From: Heterobasidion occidentale
Lineage: Eukaryota > Basidiomycota > Agaricomycetes > Russulales > Bondarzewiaceae
Length of the DNA stretch: 64,000 nucleotides
Direction of reading: 5' to 3'
Assembly: GCA_039111635.1 (NCBI GenBank)
Contig: JBCAQO010000012.1
Span: 1,674,001-1,738,000, forward strand
The notes beneath the pieces were generated by a model. That model did no database searches, had not been told where the DNA came from, and saw nothing but the letters and a program-made list of their open reading frames with translations. Positions 22,997 through 35,076 of this stretch are shown piece by piece (position 1 is the stretch's first letter; every line of letters begins with the position of its first letter). A program made the position numbers and the translations under genes.

Positions 22997-25778
22997 ACTG
23001 GAGACATAGACTCCATATGATCCACCTTTTCCTTCAACCCCTCGTCGCTGTGGCCTGGGGATACGCCTCGCGCGCGCTGGGTAAGCCCAATCCGAGCCGA
23101 TATTTCGTGCATACGCTCTATATCTTTGATACCTGTACGGGATTTGAAGACGATGTCCATCCTGTGAACAGGTAAGTCTCATATTCATCCCGAATGTCGC
23201 AACGACTTACTCTTCGAGAGACTTGCCGCGAGTTTCCGGCAGTAGGAATATGACCCACAATCCACCAAGAGCGAGCGTACAGATGAACACAATGTACGTC
23301 TGTTGGATCAGCTGTTAGTGGGCTTATAGCCAGTCCGGCGCGCACACCGACGCACCTTGTAGCCAATTTTATCGAGCATGATGGGCACAGTGTAACTGGA
23401 TGAAGTACTGTTAGCTTGCGACTTTGCCGACATACGATGATACTCACGAAACGATGAAATTATTCATCTGTGGAGCCCGATTCATGATATGGTTTTTGGA
23501 AAAAAGAGTGTGGACAGGGCATACCCAGTTCGAGACGCAGAGAAGGCAACTCCAGGACCACGGGTGGATAGAGGAAAGATCTCGGAAATGACACACCACG
23601 ACCTGCAGTGACGCCATATAGTAAGCTCTCAGATAGAGCATCTAGGTGCTCGACCACTCACGTTGGACCCCTGGCAAGATAAAATCGTTTAGATCCCGTT
23701 TTTTTTAGGAGAACAGCAGAACGGAGCACTCACCAGCTGAATCCGAAATGAGCTACCGCGAAACTGAACCGTCAGCAACCATGTGTTTATGCGCGGTATC
23801 TGAGTCCTCACCGACGTAGATCCATATGCAAACCACCTACAGAAAACGATAATGAGCGATCAATGTTATATGACAACGGTGAGAGGGATTTACAGTGAAC
23901 CAGCTAACGCCTTGGTGGCTAGCCCAGTCATCCCCGAACGAGGCAGAAAGTGCGGCCACTAATATCAGCATCAACATCATGCCCACAGTACCGACGAGCA
24001 TGAGGGTTCGGCGCCCGAACTTGTCGATGTACTGTAATGCTGGAATCGTAGCGAGTACATTGATCACTTTTCGAACGCTCTTCAGCAAAACTTATCAACG
24101 TAGCAGTAGCGACGAATCGGTTACCTCCTACAACGCCGGATGCAAGAAGTGAAGTTGTATTCCCTGTAAGACCACTAGGCAACGGACCACAGTCAACGAT
24201 TTTGTAAAGTAGAACATCACAGTACAACTTACATGCTTTTGAAAATCGTTGGTGCATAGCTAATGGGAGTCGATCATGAGTAAGAAGCAGATAAATCACA
24301 CAAGTGACACGAACTTGACGATGGCATCGATTCCTGTCCATTGCTGGAAGAACATAACGAGGCCTCCCGTGGCGGTCCGTTTGAAAGAATCCCACGATGA
24401 AAACAAAGTCATGATCTCGAGCATTTCGATCTGCACGTCCTGGAGCCAAGTTCTATTGACGAGATTGGGATAACGTTCAGCGATGACTTCTTGTCTGCGG
24501 GGCCTGGTCAATACCAGCAAGAAGGGCAAAAAATCGTAGCAACGAACCAAAAATGGCTTCTGCCTTGATCTCCAAGAATTCCAGATTAGTGAGTCTGGAT
24601 GGAAGGATCAATTTTGCGGGGGGGTGATATAGATAGCAAAAGCCGGAAACGTACTCATCGTCTGTGTTTCGTTTTCGAATATATGCCAACACTTCCAAGG
24701 CCTTCTGATCCTGCCCAATGTTTACTAGATGGCGTGGTGATTCGGGCAAAATCCAGATTCCAAACATGAGTAGTAGAGCCGGGACGCATTGAAGAGCAAG
24801 AGGCTGGAATGCGATCAGTGACCAGGCAGACTGATGCATGCATACATTCACGTACTATCCGCCAAGATACAGAGCTTATGTCGCTGATATAGTTCGTACC
24901 ATACCTAACGAAAAAAATAGGACCGAGAGGCGGAGGGGCGAAGAGACAACGTACCCGATCCAGTACGAAAACATGATTCCCACTAAAATTGTGTCAGACT
25001 ACAAGGTCAAGGTGCACACATGATGAAAATACGTACAAGTCACCGCTAACTGAAACAGGCCAACAACGGTTCCCCGAATCTCGGGAGGAGCAAGCTACAT
25101 ACGATTATCGAAAATGCTTCTCCTAGAGACCATGGTCTCAGCAAACCTCAGACTCGAACGTAGGGACGGCCGTAGACATCATTCCCACCGCCATACCTAA
25201 GATTTGGACTCAGACGGAGCGCATGAAACCAGTCAATTTGAGCAGCCATACCGATGAAGAACCGCCCGGCAAATATGTACGAGGGTGCCATCGCCGCAGT
25301 GGTCAAGATGGCTCCGAGCAAACAGACCGCAGATGCGCCACAAATGGCCCAGCGCCGTCCGGCTTTGCCGAGAACGTACCCATTGATGAGGGCCCCTAGC
25401 CATCCTCCAAGAGGCAGCGTGCTGACAGTCCAACCTTTGTAACTTGCGTCATTGGCGATCCTGCTGAACCTGGGATCGTCGGTGAAAGAGGGCATCACGA
25501 GCACCTGCGCATCTGTACAACGTCACAGGTGGGCTCGCAACGAGCGAGCTTGGATCAACTTACAGGAACCTTGTCTGCGATCGTCAGTACAATCAATGGA
25601 ATCATGTGATGCAGGTTGAGCGAACTTACTCATATCCATAGTTCAAGCCCCCGAGTGCTGCAAGCGCAGCGATACCGAGCAATCGCGGGCTAGCGAAGAG
25701 CCCCCCTATGCCTGTTTTGCGGCGCGCTGTAAGTTGTTCACGTCGTGTAGCAAGAGCGGCGACTTCATCGGTGTTCAT
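22993..25778 (-). CDS. MFS sugar transporter (sugar porter family)
   Basis: Hexose/polyol-type transporter of the plasma membrane with the usual twelve-helix plan. The start is the ATG at 25776-25778 (MNTDEVAALATRREQL). Then LLGIAALAALGGLNYGYE (helix 1), GWTVSTLPLGGWLGALINGY with GRRW, LPESPRHLVNIGQDQKALE (the PESPR motif after helix 6), GGLVMFFQQWTGIDAIV (the QQxxG sugar-binding segment), GRRTLMLVGTVGM and a PETRG-region C-terminus ending VDHMESMSPV. It has many introns. It lies divergently from the polyol dehydrogenase, sharing a 600-base promoter. Substrate not determinable from sequence. Confidence 0.85.
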
Positions 25779-26379
25779 GTCGAAGTTGTGGTGCAAGGCG
25801 AAGAAGCTCAAAGTCTGGCATTTTGCTTAAATGCGGGGACAATGACATCGATGCGGGGGTGAATTCCAATTGAACGCTAGAAGGCCAAGGTATCGCGATC
25901 AGGGCAAACGGAGAAGCAGACGGGCATGCCAAAATAGGGCTGCCGCATCCGAGGCATAGTGGGGCATATAACGGTTTGCCGCGGCCGTCCACTGGAGTTC
26001 CACTGGTGGCAGAGGTCATATGGGCCAGTAAATGGAAGCAGCTGATGTGCAATTTACGCCTCAATGTATGTCACCCGACTAGGAGCTGCAGTTCGGTCCG
26101 AGTATCAATGTCAGTTGAAAATTTGCGCAAGTTCGCAAAACGTACATGTTGTCCACGGGGTTGGCTGGGTTTGGTGCCCCGTTGAAGCTCGTTGATCGCG
26201 ATGTTCCATCTCGATCGTGGGGTAGACGGCCGGAGCCGAGGACGGAGGCTACAGAAAAGGAGATAGTTAACTCCGTGGCTTCTTGGCTTCTCTCTCTGGT
26301 ACATGCGATCCCACAATAAAATCCTCTCGCTGCTCTCCATTGACCAGAACCTACCATCGACCAGAACGACGTCAATATA
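25779..26379. promoter_or_regulatory. Divergent promoter between sugar porter and polyol dehydrogenase
   Basis: 601 bases shared by two divergent genes of related function, a natural place for control by the nearby Zn2Cys6 factor. No element was firm enough to name. Confidence 0.35.
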
Positions 26380-27803
26380 ATGAGTGCCCCACCAGCTCTT
26401 AGTATGCGCTTTCCTCGTACCTTTCCTGACAACGAACGTGATGACATATCGACCACTTAGACACCTCAAATCCGGCTGTTTTCACTAACAAGGCTCATGA
26501 CCTGTACGTTGAAGAAGCACCGTATCCAACATGTAGCGATGACCAGTGGTGAGTATTATTCGTAGAATGTAGCCATTATCTGGATTTGAACGCTGTCCGC
26601 CAGCATCGTGCGCATTCGTTCGACAGGTATCTGCGGCTCGGACATCAAATTCTGGCGCGCAGGACACGTCGGTTCCATCGTCGTCGAAGAGCCTCTCGGT
26701 CTTGGGCACGAGTCCTCAGGCGAAATCGTCGAGATCGGAAAGGATGTGACAAAATTGAAAGTCGGAGATCGCGTCGCCATCGAGTGAGTGTCGGAGCTCA
26801 CCCTACCCCACAGAGGGTTCAAGCTGAACAAGAATCGACAACTAGGACTACGATCCCGTGCGGGACGTGCAAACACTGCCTGATCGGACGATACAATCTC
26901 TGCCCAACCGCCACGTCCATCGGGGCGCCCGGGACGCCAGGTTGTTTACGGCGGTACATCGCGCACCGGGCGGCCTGGCTACATCTGATGCCTCCTGATA
27001 TGAGCTTTGCCACGGGCGCCATCCTCGAACCGCTCTCCGTTGCGCTTGCAGGCATCCGCCGCGCCGACCTCCGTCTCGGACAGCCTGCCTTGATCGCCGG
27101 TACGGGCGCCGTTGGCCTGCTCGCGGTCGCACTCGCCAATGCAGCGGGCGCGACGCCCATCATTGCCACGGATATCTCGCAACCTCGGCTAGAACTCGCG
27201 AAGAAGTTGGGTGCAAAGTACGTTGTCAATGTCGGCGACAAGAGCCCAGCAGAAGTTGCGAAGGAGATTGTGAGCCTCACTGGCGATGCAGACAGACCAG
27301 AGGTCGCTATCGAGTGCTCTGGCATCGAGTCGTCTATTCAAACGGCGATGCTGGTCAGTCAGATCCTGCATCCATCTGTCCCTTCGACTAAATGGAAGCC
27401 ATTCTCAAGGCGGTAGATGCAGGTGGGGTCGTCCTTCAAATAGGTGTATGTGGAAAGGAGCACGTCGCGGTTCCCTTCGGCGCCGTCATGGACCGCGAGG
27501 TAGATGATCTGTTCTCTATCGCATTGTCGTCAGAGCTGACGGGGTCTCCTGAAGATTGATCTCCGTTACCTCTTCCGTTACAAGTCGACGTGGCCGGCCG
27601 CGATCCGCCTCGCCTCCACCGGCAAGCTGAACCTTGAGGCACTCATTAGCCACTCATTCAGCCTCGACGACTGCCTCAAAGCATTTGAGACCGTCTTAGA
27701 TCCCCACTCCGGTGCTGTCAAAGTGATCGTGAGTCCATATTCTGCGGCCGCGACCTGACGAGGAGCGTGATGGGATTTTACTTTTATCCAGATTGAATCA
27801 TGA
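26380..27803 (+). CDS. L-arabinitol 4-dehydrogenase / sorbitol dehydrogenase-like zinc alcohol dehydrogenase
   Basis: NAD-dependent medium-chain dehydrogenase oxidising a polyol to a ketose. Exons 26380-26401, 26461-26548, 26604-26783, 26846-27353, 27410-27499, 27555-27728 and 27792-27803 total 1074 bases (357 residues) with an intact frame. The tiny first exon (MSAPPAL) is chosen because the phase-1 splice gives the expected NPAVFTNKAHDLYVEEAPYP. Motifs: STGICGSD (catalytic-zinc Cys), GLGHESSGE, the four-Cys structural zinc loop PCGTCKHCLIGRYNLC, RRYIAHRAAWLH, AGTGAVGLLAVAL (NAD-binding) and IDLRYLFRYKSTWPAAIRL, which resembles fungal LAD enzymes. Xylitol or sorbitol dehydrogenase activity is possible. 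Confidence 0.85.
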
Positions 27804-28748
27804 TACGAGCAGGAGAATATGGAATGGAAGCTGCGACGAGTGTAAAGCGGGGAGTGGCAAAATTGCGCCTTGTCACATTGGTTCTCCATTACTATACGCA
27901 CTCCCTGCTAGAAGAAGTCAGTCACAAAGTTCAATAATGCCAGAGCCAGCGAATTATCTCTCATCACCGTCTTCAGTCGGCAGCTTTCATGAAAAAACGC
28001 ATGATGCTCAAAATCTACCCACAGATGGGCGTACCATCAAAAGGCCCACTCACCTAAATTCTTCCCAATCTGTGCGGATCAAAGCTTAAACCCTCATCCT
28101 CTATACGTATCCCTCTGCTCGAAAACCCGAATTCTCTGAAGACCTGCCCACCCGAGCTAGACAGACCCTGCGGGCACACGCTCGGAGATAGGCGAAAAAA
28201 ACAGTAGCGAGTTGAAAATCGATGTAGCAGGTCTCGCTCTATGGTGCGCGAGTTGACGAAGGCATCTCCGCACTGAACAGGTCCTGCAAGGAGGTGACAG
28301 TGGATGGTCTGGATGGGGGCGAATCCCTCAAGGACAGGGATGAATGGGTGGACACGTCTGCGCCTGCTCAGTCTGCGAAGACCTTGGAGCGCCGGAGGAT
28401 GAGCGGGGAGCTGTACTCGTGATGATTTACGAGCTGCGCCATCGTAGTTCCAAACGATATATAGATGAACGATTTGAGGGCTCGGGAATGAATGAGCAGA
28501 GAGGTGGGGGGTCGAGGTCATGATGGTTGTGCCTATAGGATGCGTGGGAATGCGTAGGTCTCTTGTCCTTGCACCCTCACTGAGGACTTCTGCTCTGATG
28601 GCATTCCCTTCATTGGTCTTCGACTAGGCCTCGTGAACGTTCGGCCATCAATATCAATGGGCCAGTGGTATGTTCGATCTCGGTTCTGTGCGAATGACAA
28701 GCGCCTGTTGACTCTTGCAGAGATGCACGCGCCTGCTCAACGATGCAA

Positions 28749-28834
28749 CTCAGTAAAAACGGAAATTCAAGTGAACGTCATGCCCAGTTTCGTGACTGGG
28801 CATGACGTTCACTTGAATTTCCGTTTTTACTGAG
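28749..28834. repeat. Perfect 39-bp inverted repeat with 8-base loop
   Basis: The left arm 28749-28787 (starts CTCAGTAAAAACGG) and right arm 28796-28834 (ends CCGTTTTTACTGAG) are exact reverse complements over 39 bases. The loop is TTTCGTGA (28788-28795). Transcribed RNA would fold into a long uninterrupted stem. No transposase gene adjoins it. Confidence 0.97.
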
Positions 28835-28874
28835 CATGACTTCTCTGACGAACTTCTCACAGTCTTCTCACAAG

Positions 28875-28985
28875 TGCACAGTGCAGACTTGACGTGAAAA
28901 TTGCCAGCAACGCGGTTGCTGGGAGCATGCCACGCACTGATATTCAGTGCGTGGACCACAGGGAGTCTGTAAGGCATTCCTAGAC
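28875..28985 (+). repeat. Dispersed short repeat, copy 1
   Basis: Shares several blocks in the same order with 30838-30945: GACGTGAAAATTGCCA / GACGTGAAAGTTACCA, then a GCTGGG, a TTCAGTGC segment and an exact CCACAGGGAGTCTGTAA. Copy 1 also contains a small palindrome around CACGCACTGA...TCAGTGCGTG. Confidence 0.7.
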
Positions 28986-29332
28986 TGCATACGCAAGTTT
29001 TGCACATCCGCCGCCTACAACAAGACCACGCGCTCGAACAACGAACAGCGGACTTCCAGGTGCAGAAAGTAATGCGATGCGAATGAAGCTAGTGCAGAGC
29101 TGCGCCCTGCATACGAGGCACACCCGCCATAGCGCCGAGAGTGTTATAATAGGCTGGTTTCTGGTTTGTGTTTATAAGCTGGAGCCATCGACATTTTTTG
29201 CTATCATGGGTGACATCGTAAGAATCGATGAAACAAAACCAAAACGGTCGCTTGAAAAAACCAAGATGCGAATATAACACACAAGGAAGCAGGACATGAG
29301 AACAAAATAGAGAGCGAGTCTTGCATTTACCA

Positions 29333-30517
29333 CTATAGATGACAGTTCCCATCGTGGTACTCCCACACGCCAATCATCCCTCCACCATCCTCATTCTAGC
29401 GGCCCGTCAGCACATAAACAATAGCAGAAAAAAAAGTTGACAGAGAACTACGCACCCGCTGTTGACAATCGTTGGGGAAGCCGAGATCGCCGGAAATACC
29501 AGGTAGATGGCCCGGTGTAGTCCAACACATCTGGTACCAGTCGTCATTGTACTTCTGGCCCCACATCGGCGCCTCAACGCCCTGCGCATTCTTGTGAATT
29601 TCTTTAGAATGAATTCAGGTTGCAATGGGACGTACGTGGACGCCCAAGCGGACGCATCCCTGTGAAAAACAAATGAATGGACAATCGGTTAATTTTTAAA
29701 ACTGCCTTACTTTATCCCATGTCCCTCCCCATCTGGTTATGCACTCGGGTTCGTCGAAATCGATTCGCCAATATCCCCAATACCCATCGTTTTGTCCCTG
29801 GGAGAACGACAATAAACCGACGTTCAGCAAGCTCGGTCTGACGCTCGGGATTCCACGACTGAGCTCACCCGATCCTCACACCTGTCCGGCCTTTCCACCG
29901 TCCGATTGTGGATCTTGTGTTCTGTTCCCATGCATGCCTGCAGCCAGTCCCCGCCCAGCGGGACGTTCCACAGTCGCGCCATGTACTCCATCGTGTTATA
30001 CGCGAGGCAGTACGGCGACACGCGCTGCATCTCGCCCCAAAACGGCCTGTGCGCTATCTGCTCACGCTCCCACTCCTGCCGTTCGCGGTCCCATTCCTGC
30101 CGCTCATGCTCAAAGAGAACCCGCTCGCGCGCGAACACTGAGCGCTCGCTATTGAGTTCTGTACGCACGTGCGCAAGTCGCAGACTGAGAAAACAGAGCA
30201 CGACAAATGGCACCGCGGCTACCAAGACGCAAGTCACGACAATCTCCTTGATCGGGATGGCGCGCGGCGATCGTGCGCCTTCCCTTGAGCAGGTCCCGTA
30301 ATGACCGTGACTGTGGTTACAACAGGCGAAGAGGGGAGTTTCTTCATCGTTTCTCGATGGGCTGCATATCATACTGTCAAGGTGAGTCCCAGCAGTGAAT
30401 GAGGAGGACTGAGAGTGCTGACCGCGGAACATGCTCTGTCCGCCGCGGCGGCGGCGGATTGCGAGCGTCATACGGCGGCGGAGGGTGATGTTGATGATGC
30501 TGTGTAGGGGGAGGCAT
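29333..30517 (-). CDS. Single-pass membrane protein of an Agaricomycete-specific repeat family
   Basis: Function unknown, family recognised from mushroom genomes. The start MPPPTQHHQHHPPPPYDAR is followed by an intron (CG|GTCAGC to TTGACAG) into DEETPLFACCNHSHGH. A membrane helix follows (EIVVTCVLVAAVPFVVLC), then a charged coiled-coil-like stretch of RQEWDRERQEWEREQ repeats. The outer part has Cys-containing repeats: CLAYNTMEYMARLWNVPLGGDWLQACM, then GYWRIDFDEPECI, GCVRLGV, DDWYQMCWTTPG and GVWEYHDGNCHL before the stop at 29333. At least three introns lie in the 3' half. Probably a type II surface or secretory-pathway protein. Confidence 0.7.
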
Positions 30518-31387
30518 GATCGTTCCTTAGAGTTGATGTTGAAGGGGAAGAGATGAGTCGGTCTGGATGATGGTGTTCGAAAGCACAACACGACGGCGCC
30601 TATCATCTCCTGTAAAGACCGCGCCCACATACACCAAACACACGTAACTCAACGTGACTTCTGCGACTATCTGATCTGCCTGGTCATCTGCCTGGTAAAG
30701 CTCTCACCGCCTCCACATATGCAACAGTGCAGATATCGCTTCCTTCCTCTGGAATCTTGCTCCACTCAGCTCCCTCAACGAGTCGAACCCGCGGCATCTC
30801 CGCCGCTCCGCTCCCTCCGAAAACGACCAGCGAAGATGCGCTGGACGTGAAAGTTACCAACGACGCGATCGCTGGGGGTACGTTATGCACAGGTGTTCAG
30901 TGCATACTACATAGGCCACAGGGAGTCTGTAAAGCTTACCATGAGTGGGGAGGAGTAGCTTTCGCGCTACGGGCGAGTGCGCGCGTCTGCGACATGACAA
31001 ATCTCACGCGTGAGATCCGAGAGCGCCGCCCTTCGAAAGTAGTACACGGCTCACAACAAGTCACAACAAGTTGAAGCGCCATAAAAAATGGTAACTTATT
31101 GAGGAACGGGAATAGGAAATACATTGTAGACAAGATACACCGGCGCGATTTCATACATAAATTCATCATGACAAAAAAGAATTAGAAAGAGGGATATCCT
31201 ACCCGGTCCTGTCTCTCTCGTTAAATGACCCATCCGTTCAACGAAAACAAAAAGTCACCATTAACCAGGGAAAAGCGCAAATCTAAGGAAGCTCGTGAGT
31301 GAGGTACATGGAAGGAAAAGGGAGACACGCTCTCACTTTCCTAGCTCAGACTAATCATACAACCCTGGCGACCTCGGTATATGCACG
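30518..31387. other. Intergenic region with second copy of a short repeat
   Basis: 870 bases between two minus-strand genes. It holds the promoter of the membrane-protein gene and the repeat copy at 30838-30945. No gene was seen. Confidence 0.5.
30838..30945 (+). repeat. Dispersed short repeat, copy 2
   Basis: Diverged copy of 28875-28985. The longest exact block is CCACAGGGAGTCTGTAA; other blocks show transitions. Same strand and same block order as copy 1. Confidence 0.7.
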
Positions 31388-34300
31388 TCAGTACTCCGCC
31401 ATCGGGATCACCTTGCCTGCAAAAGCCCCAAGCCCGACCGATCAGACAACGCCGCCATTGCTGAGTTGAGAAGGCGGAGAGAGATACGCACCGACGCTGT
31501 GGTGTACAGACCGCTTGCGCCTGCCCAGCAACTCCACGTCCGAGCTGTCAAAGAACGAGTATCCCGCTGCGTCCCGAACATCGCCACCGCCCCGTCAGCC
31601 ACACACGCGCACAGAAGGGAACGAACTACAGGCAGCACTCACGCATCGTGTCCCCGTCCCCGCCGTCCTCATCTCCGTCATCGTCGTCGCTCGGCACGCC
31701 GTGAATCGGCCGCCCCGTCTTGGAGTCGCGCAGCGTCCCCGAGTGGTCGACGAACGGCGCGGGGCGCTCGTTCGCCGCGCGGTGCAGCTGCACGAGCATG
31801 CGGTGCACGTCGTGCAGGTACCCCTGCAGCGTGTCCAAGAACCGCCTCGTCTGCAGGTGCTTCGAAGACGCGCACCTACAAGCATCATCATTACAACGCA
31901 CGTTCATCAGCCTGTGCTAGCGGCGCCTCCACAAGTCGTGAAGACGACCTACACAGAGATCTCGTCGTCCTTGATGATGTACCCGATCCCGTACCCGTCC
32001 GCCGCGACGGGCCCGAACCCAAACAGGCGCAGCGCGGGGTTCCCGCAGTTCGACGTCGACAGGATCGACGTGTTGAGCAGCGCCCAGCCCGGGTCCGTGA
32101 AGATCGCCGGCATCGCCGCCTTGCTCCAGCCGCCGCCATTAGGGGCGCTGCCGTTGCCGTTGCTGGCGTTGCTGCCGCTGTCGCTCGTCGTCGGCGACGG
32201 CGGCGCCTGGTCGGGCGAGGGATCGAGCGTCCCATCGTGCATCTCGCGCTGCAGCAGGCAGTACAGCGCGTAGAGGTGTCTTCGTACACGCGGTCAGCAT
32301 GCGTCGGCCAGCAACGAAAACCACTGTGAAATGCGCGCGCACCTGTCCTGTCCGAGGCCCTGGCTGCACTCCTTCGTGAGCTTCACGTGCCGCTCACACG
32401 CCGCGCGCAGTGCCTTGATCTTCTGCTCCGCGTCCGCGTCGGAGAAGAACGTCTAGCGGAAAGCGGTGAGAAGCCGGCCCTGGTCGTACACCGGCGCAAA
32501 GCGCGAGGAGGGGAGCGAGCGGGCTCACCTTGACGAAGTGCACGCTCTGCGGCTGCACGGTGCGGATGGCCTCTGTGCGCCCGTGCAGAAACGCCTTGGT
32601 CATCGCGGGCTCGTACGTGCACTCCGTGCGTCCTTCACAATATAAAACACACCGAGTCAATGAGTGAGTGAGCCGGCGAGCGAACGCAACGAGTGGGCAC
32701 GCACCATACAGCCCGAAATACGCCGCCTGGAACGCCATCTGCACGAACGCGTCGGGGCTGAACCCCTGCCCTGTGATGAAGCTCTTCCCGTACGCGCCGA
32801 ACTCGAGCGCCTGGCAGTCGTTCTGGCAGATAAGGTCGCTCAGGCGTGTCTCCGCGAAGCGGATCCCCGCGCGCAGGTCCGGCGTCAGCGTCCACTCGAG
32901 CTTCTTCGGCGTCGTGTCGATCGGGTCTTGCGCGCGCGGCGCGGGGTTTGCGCGGGCGGTGATAGTGGCGGAGGAGGAGGTGCGGGGCGGGCGGTAGGAT
33001 TTGGCGTGTGGGGAGAGCGGGGCGTGGAAGAGCGTAGGAGCGGAGGGGTTAATGGAGCGCGCTAGAAGCATGAGACCCTCCGTAAATACGTCCGCCGCGA
33101 ATCTGGAAATAAGAGGGGGCGACGAGTGAGGTCAGAGTCCGGTGGTTGGTCTTCGCACCACAGCCCGACACAAGGACGACTCACCGCAAGACGGTGTGCC
33201 CGTCCACGCCTGTATGCTCGAAATTGATCCCGGCCGCGCCGTCTGCACAGACTATGATCTGCAACTACACCACCCAATGCAAAACATCAGCCCAATCCCC
33301 CTTCTCCCTTCTCAAGTCCATTCGTCCTCCCGACTTACCTTATCGTACCACCGATTCGTGCACGTCCCCGTCTGCACGCCGCCCTCGAGCTTGTACGTCC
33401 CGCACAGAAAATTGCTGCACAGCTCCGCGAGGCCCGCGGGCGCCGCGTCGTCAAGGCACACGACAAACAGCGCAGCGTCGATGACGCGCAGGCAGGACGC
33501 GTTGGCGCGCGCGCGCGCGCCGAGCGCCGTGCGCAGGCCGGACCAGACCTTGCGGTTCTCGGTCGAGAGGACGCCGACCGAGTTGCGAGCGACCTGGTGG
33601 CGCGGATGGGCAGGCGCGATGTGTGTGGATATGTGAGAACAGGCGATCAGGAAGAGGAGGAGGCGCGCAGACGCACCTCGGACGTGGGCAGCGTGTCTGC
33701 GTCTGCGACGATCGCCTTGAGGTTCCGCAAGATCTCGCGCTCGGTGAGCACCGGCCTGTTCTCCTCGTCCAGCACGTCGAACCAGTCTGTCCGTGCCATA
33801 GGGGTCCATATCAGCAACGCATACATGAGAGCGGCATCAGACGAGGGAATTGGACGCACAGAATTGGCCGCGCCGCAGGACGACGATGTGCCGCGCCTCG
33901 GGCGCAGTGACCATCTTGCAACCCCTCTACCAAAAATGACAAGGATGATCAACACATCGCTACTCGTATGTGCGCGCGCGCACCCACCTCGGTCGGGATC
34001 CGAGCGGTCCCGAACAGGCGCGTGTACTGGTCCATGTCGAGCGGGATGCCGCCGGCGCGGAGGGTGTCGGGCGGGAGCGTGCCGGCGCGGAGGTCGTGGA
34101 TGAAGCCGAGGGAGGAGACGATGAGGGCTGCGGCACGAGGGAGCTGGGCGCCGCGCTCGGGGGTGGGGTCGTCTCTACACGGGCAGGCCGGGATGAGCGG
34201 GAATGTGTGGGACAAGGCAGAGGAAGTAAACAAGAGAGGAGAGAGGAGCGCGGAGTGCGCGCAGGTATTTCAGGGTGCCCAACGCCTGGCTGCGGGTCCG

Positions 34301-35076
34301 CGTTGAATATCGAAGGCATCGAAGGCACTCGCAGGCGGACCAACAGATCCCCCGTGCATCGGGGACGAGGCACGTGACGAATGCATGACGTCACCGTATA
34401 ACCTGTCCTTCGCATCCCCTTGCGAAGCACACAGAACCCAATCGGGTGCACATCGGGCGCACTCGCGCCTACTCGCGCCCGTCGAAGGTACACCGCGCAA
34501 GAAGAGATTCAAGGGACAACAAAATCCAGGACGGTATCAAGAGAAGAAAAGGGGAAGAGAAAGCGAGAGCGGGGAAGCGCGGACTCACTCGAGGACGAAG
34601 AAGGGGTTGAGGGCGAGGACGACGGGGTCCGAGTGGGAGAGGTACGACTCATACCTGCGAACCAAAAAAAAGAGCGCACGATCAGCCGGGCGCATCACAC
34701 CCACGTTCTGCGACTCTGATGGCTCGGCTGGACGACGCACCAAAATTCCTCAATGTAACTTGCGGGCACGACCATGATGAGATATAGAGGTTTGACTGAG
34801 ATTACAAACGCACCTGTCCTTGTGCGCGGCCCACTCGTGCAGGCTCGCCTGTATGCGTGGGCCCTCGCCGGCCAGGAAGGCATCGACAGCGCGCTTGGTG
34901 CGTGCGTGTTCGCGCGGGTCCTGGAGGGCGCCGAGCGCGGCGAGGTAGCGCGCGCAGGTGTCCTCGAGCGGGGGGATGGGGAGCTTCGGGAGGCTGGATT
35001 GATGCGCGAAGGTGCGGCCGCCCGAGGACGAAGACGCGGATGGAGACGAAGAGAGCTCTGTGGCACCGGGTGGCAT
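31388..35076 (-). CDS. Carnitine O-acetyltransferase (choline/carnitine acyltransferase family)
   Basis: Moves acetyl groups between CoA and carnitine for transport between compartments. The start MPPGATELSSSPSAS (ATG 35074-35076) is followed by LPKLPIPPLEDTCARYLAAL, the standard family opening. A micro-exon at about 34740-34758 encodes YIEEFW. Then DPTPERGAQLPRAAALIVSS, LDMDQYTRLFGTARIPTE, the catalytic His in NFEHTGVDGHTV, CTYEPAMTKAFLHGRTEAIR, the substrate-binding STS in ILSTSNCGNPAL, GYGIGYIIKDDEIS and a C-terminus KVIPMAEY. Introns are short. There is no C-terminal peroxisome signal and no obvious mitochondrial presequence, so a cytosolic YAT-like role is likely. Large for the family because of Ser/Gly/Asn- and Asp-rich linkers near 31650 and 32150. 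Confidence 0.85.

Larger units (their letters stand above)
27804..29332. other. Intergenic region with a large perfect hairpin
   Basis: 1.5 kb between the dehydrogenase and the membrane-protein gene, which end towards each other. No coding gene is supported. It contains the inverted repeat at 28749-28834 and the first of two related short repeats (about 28875-28985). Confidence 0.6.

Noticed and set aside
28749..28834. Hairpin as a transcription terminator or CRISPR unit
   Set aside because: Eukaryotic context, a single copy with no spacer array, and no bacterial-type terminator logic applies.
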